The position numbers and the translations under genes were made by a program. From assembly GCF_036687315.1 (NCBI RefSeq), contig NZ_CP144683.1, forward strand, positions 1,798,001-1,862,000: a DNA stretch of 64,000 bases. The letters run 5' to 3'. Origin of the DNA: Sphingopyxis sp. TUF1 (GTDB lineage: Bacteria > Pseudomonadota > Alphaproteobacteria > Sphingomonadales > Sphingomonadaceae). Below the pieces are notes generated by a model that ran no database searches, was not told the DNA's origin, and was given only the letters and a program-made list of their open reading frames with translations. Positions 8,091 through 15,577 of the stretch are shown piece by piece. Position 1 is the first letter of the stretch, and the number at the start of each line of letters is the position of its first letter.

Positions 8091-9329
8091 GTGAGCGCGG
8101 GGCGCACCATCCCGTTCATCGTTGCGACGATCTTCATGGACGCCGTCGGTTTCGGCATCATCATGCCCGTGCTGCCGCAGCTGGTGATGGAGGTCGGACG
8201 GATCGACCTGCCTCACGCGATCGAGGTCGGTGCGTGGATCGGGCTGGTGATGGCCGTCGCAACCTTCCTCGCCTCGCCCGTGCTTGGCAACCTGTCGGAC
8301 CATTTCGGACGGCGGCGGATCCTGCTGCTTGCGCTCGGCGGCCTCGCGCTCGATTATGCGTTGCTGACGGTCGTCGATACGCTGCCGTGGCTGTTCGTCG
8401 CGCGCGCGCTGTCGGGGGTTTTCGGTGGCAGCTATGCTGCTGCACAGGCCGCGATCGCCGACATCACGGCGCCCGCGGAGCGCGCGCGCAATTTCGGCTT
8501 CGTCGGCGCAGCATTCGGCGTCGGTTTCGTGGCCGGCCCCGCGATCGGCGGTTTCCTGGGCGAGATCGGCCCCCGCGCGCCGTTCGTCGCCGCCGCGATC
8601 CTCGCCGCGGCAAACATGCTCTATGGCTATTTCATCTTTCCCGAAACGCTGCCACCCGAACGGCGCCGGACGTTCGACTGGCGGCGCGCCAATCCGCTCG
8701 GCGCCTGGCGCACGATGCGCGCGCTGCCGGGAATGGACGGCGTCGCCGGGGTACTCGTGCTGTGGCAGATCGCCAGCCTCGTCTATCCGATGACCTGGAG
8801 CTTTTACTGCATCGCTCAGCTCGGCTGGAGCCCCGCCATGATCGGCGCGAGCCTGGCCGCGGTGGGCGTGATGATCGCGCTCGGGCAGGTGTCCGTCGTC
8901 GGCCCCGCGGTGGCGCGCTTCGGCGAGCGCGATGCCGCGACGCTCGGCATCCTGGTCGCCGTCGCGGTCTACATCGGTTACGCCTTCACCACATCGACGA
9001 TCGGCGCCTTCCTGCTGCTCATCCCCATCGCGTTGCAGGCGCCGGTGCAGCCGTCGCTGATGGCGATGATGTCGCGCCGTGCCACCGCCGATACGCAGGG
9101 CGAGGTGCAGGGGATTTCGGCGATGGCAATGGGGCTGGGCCAGCTTGCCGCACCGATGCTGCTGACGGGCACGATGGCTTATTTTACCGCCGCCGCCGCG
9201 CCCGTGCATTTCCCCGGCGCTGCGTTCATCGTCGCGGCGATTTTCGGGCTATTGGCGATTCTGATGCTTCGCCGCCTGCCGCGGGCGACGCCGACGACGG
9301 ATCAGATGCCGCCGTCGGTCACCATATAA
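8091..9329 (+). CDS. MFS transporter, TetA-like (DHA1) family
   Basis: A 412-residue, probably 12-helix inner-membrane transporter. The first helix TIFMDAVGFGIIMPVLPQL and motif A GNLSDHFGRRRILLLAL are typical of the drug:H+ antiporter group around TetA, and RALSGVFGGSYAAAQAAIAD with AAFGVGFVAGPAIGGFLG matches motif C. It begins with GTG; AGGGAAG lies about 10 bp upstream. Export of a small hydrophobic molecule by proton antiport is expected, but the substrate cannot be read from sequence, and chromosomal members often give no tetracycline resistance. Its 3' end overlaps the convergent MoCF gene by 28 bp. Confidence 0.85.
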   Translation: MSAGRTIPFIVATIFMDAVGFGIIMPVLPQLVMEVGRIDLPHAIEVGAWIGLVMAVATFLASPVLGNLSDHFGRRRILLLALGGLALDYALLTVVDTLPWLFVARALSGVFGGSYAAAQAAIADITAPAERARNFGFVGAAFGVGFVAGPAIGGFLGEIGPRAPFVAAAILAAANMLYGYFIFPETLPPERRRTFDWRRANPLGAWRTMRALPGMDGVAGVLVLWQIASLVYPMTWSFYCIAQLGWSPAMIGASLAAVGVMIALGQVSVVGPAVARFGERDAATLGILVAVAVYIGYAFTTSTIGAFLLLIPIALQAPVQPSLMAMMSRRATADTQGEVQGISAMAMGLGQLAAPMLLTGTMAYFTAAAAPVHFPGAAFIVAAIFGLLAILMLRRLPRATPTTDQMPPSVTI

Positions 9330-10063
9330 CCAAGCGCTTCAAGTTCTGCGGTGAGCATCGCTTTACACGCCGCGACCGCGGCACCCTCGACCGAGCGGAT
9401 GACGAAATTGGCGCCGACCTTGCCTTCGCGGAAGAAAGGATAGCTGCCGATCGCGACCCCCGGATGCTCGCTTTCGCCGCGGCGGAGCAGGTCGGCGACC
9501 TCGCTCTCCGCCGCCCATGCGCCGATCGTGTGCGCGACGAGCGGTGCGCCGCCCTCAAGCTGGCCGGTCAGCGCATCAAGCATACCGGCGGTGATGTGCG
9601 GCACCCCCGCCATCACGAACAGATTGCCGATACGGATCCCCGGCGCGCCCGACATGCGATTGGGAATCAGCTCGGCGCCTTCAGGGGTGCGCGCCATGCG
9701 CAGCCGCGCCTCGGTCAGTTCGCCGCCGCGCGCGGTGTAATAGCGTTCGAGGATCGCGCGGGCGTCGGGGTGCACGATTACTTCCACGCCGAGCGCCTTC
9801 GCCACCGCGTCCACGGTAATGTCGTCGTGCGTCGGACCGATGCCGCCCGTCGTGAAGACATAATCATAGCGCGCGCGCAGAGCGTTGAGCGCATCGACGA
9901 TCTCGTCCTCGACATCGGGGACGATCCGCACTTCGCGCAACCGTATCCCCTGCACGTCGAGCCAGGTCGCAATCTGCGACACATTCTTGTCCTGCGTGCG
10001 GCCCGAGAGAATCTCGTCGCCGATCACCAGTACAGCGGCGGTCCAGATGCGTTCGTCGCTCAT
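9302..10063 (-). CDS. MoCF/CinA N-terminal-domain protein
   Basis: A 253-residue protein with the molybdopterin-binding (MoCF) fold: AAVLVIGDEILSGRTQDKN, then VFTTGGIGPTHDDITVDAVA, the family signature. In full-length CinA this domain, a pyrophosphatase on ADP-ribose and related nucleotides, is fused to a nicotinamide-mononucleotide deamidase. Here the second domain is absent and the protein ends after about 250 residues, as in the stand-alone COG1058 group common in alphaproteobacteria. Annotations of competence/damage-inducible protein A should be read with that in mind. It is convergent with the MFS gene and divergent from the GST gene. Confidence 0.85.
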   Translation of the reverse strand: MSDERIWTAAVLVIGDEILSGRTQDKNVSQIATWLDVQGIRLREVRIVPDVEDEIVDALNALRARYDYVFTTGGIGPTHDDITVDAVAKALGVEVIVHPDARAILERYYTARGGELTEARLRMARTPEGAELIPNRMSGAPGIRIGNLFVMAGVPHITAGMLDALTGQLEGGAPLVAHTIGAWAAESEVADLLRRGESEHPGVAIGSYPFFREGKVGANFVIRSVEGAAVAACKAMLTAELEALGYMVTDGGI

Positions 10064-10164
10064 CGCTTTGCCTTACCGCGCTGCGATGACAAAACAAGAG
10101 CGCTGGAGTCGGTTGTTCGTTCCTGATATGTTCGCAAACGATTCGCATTGCAAAGGAAAGCGCC

Positions 10165-10800
10165 ATGGCCGACGAACTGATTTTCTACACCAACCCGATG
10201 TCGCGGGGGCAGATTGTTCGCTGGATGCTCGAAGAAGTCGGTGCGCCCTACGAACCGCGCATTCTCGATTATGGCACGACGATGAAGGACGCGGCTTATC
10301 TGGCGATCAACCCGATGGGTAAGGTTCCGGCGATCGTCCACAATGGCAGGGTCGTCACCGAATGCGCCGCGATCTGCGCCTATCTGGCTGACGCCTTTCC
10401 CGACGCCGGGCTCGCGCCCGAGACCGCCGATCGCGCGGATTATTATCGCTGGCTGTTCTTCACCGCAGGGCCGGTCGAACAGGCGATCACCGCCAAGCAT
10501 TTCGGGATCGAGCCTGACGTCGAACAACAGCGCATGGCGGGTTTCGGATCGCTCCCGGCCGCACTCGACGCATTGGAGAGCGCGGTTGCAGGCAAGGCGT
10601 TCGTCGCTGGCGACCGGTTCAGCGCCGCCGACGTCTATGTCGGCAGCCAGATAGATTGGGGCCTGCAATTTGGGTCGATCCCGTCGCGCCCGGCGTTTGA
10701 AGCCTATATCGCGCCCCTGCGCGAACGCGCGGCGTATAAGCGCGCGAAGGACATCGACAACGCGTTGATCGCGGAAATACAGGCGGGCGCCCCGAGCTGA
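10165..10800 (+). CDS. Glutathione S-transferase family protein
   Basis: A 211-residue cytosolic protein with the two-domain GST layout. The thioredoxin-like N-terminal half contains ELIFYTNPMSRGQIVRWMLEE, the cis-Pro segment GKVPAIVHNG and the glutathione-binding TECAAICAYLAD. The helical C-terminal half ends with the N-capping box GDRFSAADVYVGS. Glutathione conjugation or reductive detoxification is expected, but the electrophile is unknown. Nothing in its surroundings suggests an operon. A candidate small RNA begins about 95 bp after the stop on the same strand. Confidence 0.9.
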   Translation: MADELIFYTNPMSRGQIVRWMLEEVGAPYEPRILDYGTTMKDAAYLAINPMGKVPAIVHNGRVVTECAAICAYLADAFPDAGLAPETADRADYYRWLFFTAGPVEQAITAKHFGIEPDVEQQRMAGFGSLPAALDALESAVAGKAFVAGDRFSAADVYVGSQIDWGLQFGSIPSRPAFEAYIAPLRERAAYKRAKDIDNALIAEIQAGAPS

Positions 10801-10893
10801 TCCGAACGTCAGTTCGGGATGGGAAGCTGCCGATGCTGTTGTTGATCAGGCCTGCCGCAGCGATCCGGTCGGCGAAAGGGCGCGGGATTCTTC

Positions 10894-11069
10894 CAAAGTT
10901 CAGGAAAGGTCAGCCTAGTGCGCTCGCCCATTCCTCCCTCCGGCCGGATATGCCGCGCCGGACTGCTGTGCCCGCCCACTGGCGAGACAATCATCGCTTT
11001 GTCCACATATTGAAAGAGCCGGGATGAAGGCTGGCACAACCGGATCATGTAGGACAGCGTTTTTTTTTT
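10894..11069 (+). ncRNA. Candidate small RNA, copy B of a paralogous pair
   Basis: The second copy of the element at 250-424. It starts with CAAAGTTCAGGAAAGGTCAG then CC (10894-10915). It ends with TTGTCCACATATTGAAAGAG, then CCGGGATGAAGGCTGGCAC and ATGTAGGACAGCG followed by ten T (11060-11069). TGTCC-ACAT (from 11000) can pair with ATGT-A-GGACA (to 11056), leaving one bulged A, immediately before the T-run: an intrinsic-terminator shape. Middle sequences have drifted apart while the ends and the spacing are conserved, which fits an RNA under structural selection better than a coding gene. A CCTCCCTCC stretch in the middle could pair with Shine-Dalgarno sequences, but copy A lacks it. Confidence 0.6.
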
Positions 11070-11105
11070 GGGATGTCCGCTTTGGGGTGGTTAGCGGACG
11101 TTAAA

Positions 11106-11238
11106 TCCTCCCTGTGGCGAAGCCATGGGGAGGTGGCAGCGCGAAGCGCTGACGGAGGGGCTTGGCGCAACCGTTGCCGCCCCTCCACCACGCCCTTCGG
11201 GCGCGGTCCCCCTCCCCACCGCTTCGCGGCAGGGAGGA
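11106..11238. repeat. Long imperfect palindrome, intergenic repeat
   Basis: The left arm begins TCCTCCCTGTGGCGAAGCCA and continues TGGGGAGG. The right arm, read in reverse complement, begins TCCTCCCTGCCGCGAAGCGG and continues TGGGGAGG. Smaller internal repeats include GCGCGAAGCGC and GCCCTTCGGGC. As transcribed it would fold into one long hairpin. From memory, this family is scattered between genes in sphingomonad genomes. It separates candidate small RNA B from the 3' end of the decaheme gene and may act as a bidirectional terminator; that role is inference. Confidence 0.7.
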
Positions 11239-11274
11239 TTTTATGCCCGCTATCGGTCGAAACCGGCCTTGCCC

Positions 11275-14200
11275 TCAATTCGCGTGTAGGAGCGGCGGGC
11301 GCCAGGCGCTCTCGTCGATCTCGTCGCGCACCTTGTAGACCATCCCCTTGCTGTTCAGGAACAGCTTTTCCATCTCGGGCCGGGTGAAGGGGCGCGATCC
11401 CAGGCGTCCGAACACCGCCATCTGGCCGCCCGTTTCATCGACACCGCGGTCTCGGTCGAGCCCCTTCGACAGCGCGAGCGCGGGCGAGGGGGTTTTGGCC
11501 CAAGCGATCAGTTCGGGCGTCGGCTTGGGCGAGAAGCCATAGAGGCCGGGATTGTTCGGGCTGGTCAACTGGATCACCTTGATGCCGCTCCGCCCGTCGG
11601 CGACATAGGCAAAGAGCGAGGCGTTGGTCGATGCGACGATCACATCCTCGGCATCCTGCATCGCGCCGTCAAAGGTCAGCGCCGGCCAGACGAGCGGTGC
11701 TGCGGGGCGCGTGACATCGACAATGACCAGTCCGTCGGCCTTGGCGGCGACATACATATAGGTGCGGGCAAGATAGAGCTTGCGCGCATTGGCGAGGCGG
11801 ACCGTACCCGACGGAACCGCGACCGGCTGCGCCATGTTGGTGACGTCGAACAGCTTTACGCCATCGGCATCGGTGACCCACAGGTAGCGGAACTGCACCG
11901 CGCTGGCGCGCGCGTCGGTGAGCGCCACTTGCGCGGTGACCTTCGGCTGGAGAGGGGTCGAAAGGTCGAGCACGACGAGGCCCGCATCGGTGGTGATATA
12001 GGCATAGCTGCCCGCGAGCGTGACATGCCGCGCGCCCGCGAGCACATTGCCCTCGTTCCACGTCAGCGCGCGCTTGAGCTTGTTGTTGCGGAACTCGCCG
12101 TCCGCCAGCGTGTCGACATCGACGAGCACGAGCCCTTCGACGCTGTCGGTGATGACGGCGTAGCGATAGATGTCGTGCATCACCTGTTCGTGATTCTCGG
12201 GGAAATTCTTGACGATATTCTCGTTGCGGCTGACGCTGATCGGCTGGGTGGTCGCGAGCGCCATGCAGGTCGCATTTTTCGTGCGGACATGCGTGTCGTG
12301 GCCAAGCGGCGAGAAGGGGGCGCGGACGATGCGTTCGGAAAAGCCCTTGTTGCCGATCGACGCGACGTCATAGACGCGGAAGCCCCCGCGGCCCTCGGCA
12401 ACGAACATATATTCGCCGCGCTGTTGCAGGCAGTTCACGCGCCCGCTGGTGTCCTGAACGATGTTGGCAAACTCCTCGAGCGCCTGCGTTTCGCCCGATC
12501 CACGCGCGTCAAAGGTCTTGCCGCGCACCCAGTTTTTCAGCTCGCGGCCATTCTGGTCGACGTGGAGCTTCCAATAATCGGGATAGGCATAGCGGTGGAG
12601 GTAGGAGCCGATCACCGCCTGCGGCTCGTCCCATTCGGTGACGCGCGTCGCCTGGAAACCATTCTCCATCCCCGACCAGACGTTGAGCCCGACGAAATTG
12701 ACGAAATTGGTGCCGAGGAGCAGCAGCTGCGACATGATCGCATTATTGTCGTCAGCGGCCGAGAGGTGACAGTCGCTGCACTGCTTGGTTTCCTGGCGCC
12801 GCACCGTGTGCGGGAAATGCGGCGCAAAGGCCTGGCTCGAATAGCCCGCCGACGAAATCGGCGGTTGCTGGATATAGATGCGCTCGCGGTTGATGTTCGT
12901 CGATGACAGGATCAGCGCTGAGGTCGAGCGGACGGGAGTGATGATACCGCGCACTTCGCCGTTCGGGCCGGGTTCACCGGGCTTGGTGAGCTGGTGGCGG
13001 CCGAGCTGGAACATCTCGTCGCGCGCGACCTGCGGATTGTAGGTCGCGAAATTGCGCGTCTCTTCACCCTCGAAATGGTGCATCTTGGTCTTCCAGTTTG
13101 CCTCGATCGGCAAATGGCACCCGCCGCAACTCGTCGTCCAACTGAGGTGACAGGTGAAACAGGTCATCTTGTCGTCGCCGTGCGCGCGGTCCTCTTTTGC
13201 CACGCCCGGTCCCCATTCATATTTGCCGTCGTCACTGCCAGCGCGCGCCATCAGCTTGGCGCGCGCGGCCTTGGCGTTGAACTGCGGCCCCGGCGTCACC
13301 GCCTGCTTGACGAGGCTGACCTGCCATTCGAGCTTGGGATCGACGATCGACCGCTGGATCAGGCCGATCACCTCGGCATCGTCATTATATTGGAATTCGA
13401 AGCGCCGCCGCCCGTCGGGGTTGCGCAGGAGCGCAAGGTTGGTCCCCTGCGGCCTTGCCGCGACGTTCGAGGTGAGCAGGTTGGGCAGCGCGTCGGCGGT
13501 ACCGTGGCAATCCTTGCAGCTGATCTCGACCGCGTTCGCGACCTCGCCCTGAATATAGCCGTTGCCGTGCGCGTCCTGCGCGAAATGGCAGTCGGCGCAC
13601 TGCATCCCCTTTTCGGCGTGGATGTCCATCATATGGACCGATTTGCCGGGGTTGATGCCCGGCGGCACGAACTTGCCCTCGACCCCCGGGCGCTCCGGAT
13701 CGGCGCTGAGGAGGCAGAGATCGCGTTCCTTCGCATCGCTGTACTGCGCGCAGCTCTTGCGCCATTTCTCGGGATCGGCAGGATCGACGATATGCGCGGT
13801 GTCGGTGCCGTAAGTCGCCATATTGCCGTCGGCGGTGAGCAGATTGCCGCTCCGGTCGCGCTTGAAGATGCCGCGGAAGTTCCAGCCGTGGCCGTGATAG
13901 TCGGCGAACTGCGTATCCTTGTTGCTGTCGTTGACGTCATAGACGTTGCGCAGGAACTCGACATCGGCCCAGAGGCCGCGCGTCGCCGCGCCTTCGGGAT
14001 TGCGTTCGAGGACCTTGTGCGCCTCGGCGGCGGTCGGATAGCGCTGCTGCTTATATTTCGCCTGATACTCCGCATCGCTCATCCCGGGCGGGCGCGGCGC
14101 GGTGTTTTCGAGGCCGGGCCACAACTGCGGCGCGTCCGATTCATAATCCCACATCGTGTAGCCGAGGTAGGAGTTCAGGAAGATATTGGGCTGGTGCATG

Positions 14201-15576
14201 TGGCACGTCATGCACTGCGCGGTCGGGATCGCGCGCGTGAAGGCGTGGCTGAGCGGGTGGCCCGATTCGCGGCGCGGCTTCTGGCCGGGACGCGCCGGGA
14301 CGTCCGGATCGGCGGGGTCGATCAAGCCGCCATGGCCGCCGCCGGCATGATGTCCATCGTCGGGCGCCCCGTGCGCTGCGCCGTCATGCCCGCCGCCCTT
14401 CCATTTTTTCCCCGCAATCGTCGGATCGACCGTCGCCGTCTCGCCGTCGCGGCCGAACTGCGCATAGGTCAGGCTGTGCCGCGGCTCGCGATCGTTGGCA
14501 TAGATGACGTGGCAGCCCGCGCAGCCCGAATGGCGATAGTCGCCCGGCTGGTCGTTGGTGCCCATGAACCACATGAGCGGATCGTTGAGACGCGTCTTGT
14601 GGATGTTGAGCACGGGGATCGCGACGCGCAGGCCGGTGCCGGGCCCGCGGTTCGACTGTTTGAGGTCGGGGCGTCCGGGCTCCTCGAGCCGCTGGATGCT
14701 GCCCGTCGGGTTGGGCAGGCCGATTTCGGGGAATTGCGTGTTGATGTTGCGCCCGCCGCGCTCGAAGACGCGGAAGACGTCGCCGGGCGGGATCACGCTC
14801 CAGCGGGGCAGGGGATACATGCGGGCGAGCGCGCCGCGTTTCTTCTCGGCATCGGTCAAGATCTTGTCGGACGGAAAGGCGGGCTTGCACGCCTCGGCAT
14901 ATTCCTCCGCCGTCAGCCGCGACGAGGGCGACAGGATGCACGCGGGTTCGCCGGTGCGCGTATAAGCCTCGCCAAACACATAATTTTTATAGGGGACGAT
15001 GCCGTTGTTATACGCCGCCCCGCCCCACAGCATCGCCGAGGTCGACATCAGCGAGCGTTCGGTCGCCTCGATCACCTCCATATGGCACGCGCCGCACGCT
15101 TCGCGCGCGACGCGATAGTCGCTGGGGTTCACGAAGCGGATGAATTCGGGGGCTTCCTTGTTGAGCAAGGTGTAGCTGCGTTCGGGGTTCGCCGAACTGT
15201 CGTGCCATGCGCCGGGCAGGGTCGGCTGCGGATGCGCGACCTTCATCGCGGCGATATTGTAGGGGTTCTTGTAACCCAGCTCGGGCTTGCCGAAAGCGGC
15301 GGGCGAGGTCGAATCGCCGCCGTGGCAGTCGGTGCAGCCGAGCTTGACCGCCGGGGTCGCGTGCATCGACGGCTGGTCGGTCTGCGTGTGGCAGCTGTAA
15401 CAGCCCGCCGATTTCGCCGCGACGTCGGCGTCGCTCTGCTCGCGCGGTGCGGGCGGGGTGAAGCGATAGGTGATCTTGAGCGGCTTTTCCTCTTCGGCGG
15501 CGCGGCCGACGCTCGCGCCGAAAGCGGCGCAGAGCGTGACAAAGGCCAGCAGGGCGAAGAGTTTGCGTATCACCAT
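11275..15576 (-). CDS. Decaheme c-type cytochrome with LVIVD-repeat C-terminus
   Basis: A 1433-residue exported protein. Residues 1-26 (MVIRKLFALLAFVTLCAAFG to GRAA) form a Sec signal peptide. I count ten CXXCH heme motifs, near residues 59, 81, 161, 352, 455, 660, 687, 806, 817 and 933. A His/Gly-rich stretch (394-416) lies between motifs four and five. The last 400 residues carry repeats such as EGLVLVDVDTL, AGLVVLDLSTP, DGLVIVDVTRPAAP and SGIKVIQLTSP, the LVIVD pattern of beta-propellers in bacterial surface proteins. ATG follows the barrel stop by one base. With the barrel, lipoprotein and second cytochrome this looks like the main electron-carrying part of an outer-membrane conduit. The terminal donor or acceptor is unknown. 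No close relative is recognised. Confidence 0.85.
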   Translation of the reverse strand: MVIRKLFALLAFVTLCAAFGASVGRAAEEEKPLKITYRFTPPAPREQSDADVAAKSAGCYSCHTQTDQPSMHATPAVKLGCTDCHGGDSTSPAAFGKPELGYKNPYNIAAMKVAHPQPTLPGAWHDSSANPERSYTLLNKEAPEFIRFVNPSDYRVAREACGACHMEVIEATERSLMSTSAMLWGGAAYNNGIVPYKNYVFGEAYTRTGEPACILSPSSRLTAEEYAEACKPAFPSDKILTDAEKKRGALARMYPLPRWSVIPPGDVFRVFERGGRNINTQFPEIGLPNPTGSIQRLEEPGRPDLKQSNRGPGTGLRVAIPVLNIHKTRLNDPLMWFMGTNDQPGDYRHSGCAGCHVIYANDREPRHSLTYAQFGRDGETATVDPTIAGKKWKGGGHDGAAHGAPDDGHHAGGGHGGLIDPADPDVPARPGQKPRRESGHPLSHAFTRAIPTAQCMTCHMHQPNIFLNSYLGYTMWDYESDAPQLWPGLENTAPRPPGMSDAEYQAKYKQQRYPTAAEAHKVLERNPEGAATRGLWADVEFLRNVYDVNDSNKDTQFADYHGHGWNFRGIFKRDRSGNLLTADGNMATYGTDTAHIVDPADPEKWRKSCAQYSDAKERDLCLLSADPERPGVEGKFVPPGINPGKSVHMMDIHAEKGMQCADCHFAQDAHGNGYIQGEVANAVEISCKDCHGTADALPNLLTSNVAARPQGTNLALLRNPDGRRRFEFQYNDDAEVIGLIQRSIVDPKLEWQVSLVKQAVTPGPQFNAKAARAKLMARAGSDDGKYEWGPGVAKEDRAHGDDKMTCFTCHLSWTTSCGGCHLPIEANWKTKMHHFEGEETRNFATYNPQVARDEMFQLGRHQLTKPGEPGPNGEVRGIITPVRSTSALILSSTNINRERIYIQQPPISSAGYSSQAFAPHFPHTVRRQETKQCSDCHLSAADDNNAIMSQLLLLGTNFVNFVGLNVWSGMENGFQATRVTEWDEPQAVIGSYLHRYAYPDYWKLHVDQNGRELKNWVRGKTFDARGSGETQALEEFANIVQDTSGRVNCLQQRGEYMFVAEGRGGFRVYDVASIGNKGFSERIVRAPFSPLGHDTHVRTKNATCMALATTQPISVSRNENIVKNFPENHEQVMHDIYRYAVITDSVEGLVLVDVDTLADGEFRNNKLKRALTWNEGNVLAGARHVTLAGSYAYITTDAGLVVLDLSTPLQPKVTAQVALTDARASAVQFRYLWVTDADGVKLFDVTNMAQPVAVPSGTVRLANARKLYLARTYMYVAAKADGLVIVDVTRPAAPLVWPALTFDGAMQDAEDVIVASTNASLFAYVADGRSGIKVIQLTSPNNPGLYGFSPKPTPELIAWAKTPSPALALSKGLDRDRGVDETGGQMAVFGRLGSRPFTRPEMEKLFLNSKGMVYKVRDEIDESAWRPPLLHAN

Positions 15577-15577
15577 C

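Noticed and set aside
8091-9329. Tetracycline resistance gene
   Set aside because: The protein is TetA-like in motif A, but such chromosomal MFS members are common and have many substrates. No mobile context or tetR is present.
9302-10063. Full CinA competence/damage protein
   Set aside because: The C-terminal deamidase domain is missing and the frame stops cleanly after the MoCF domain.
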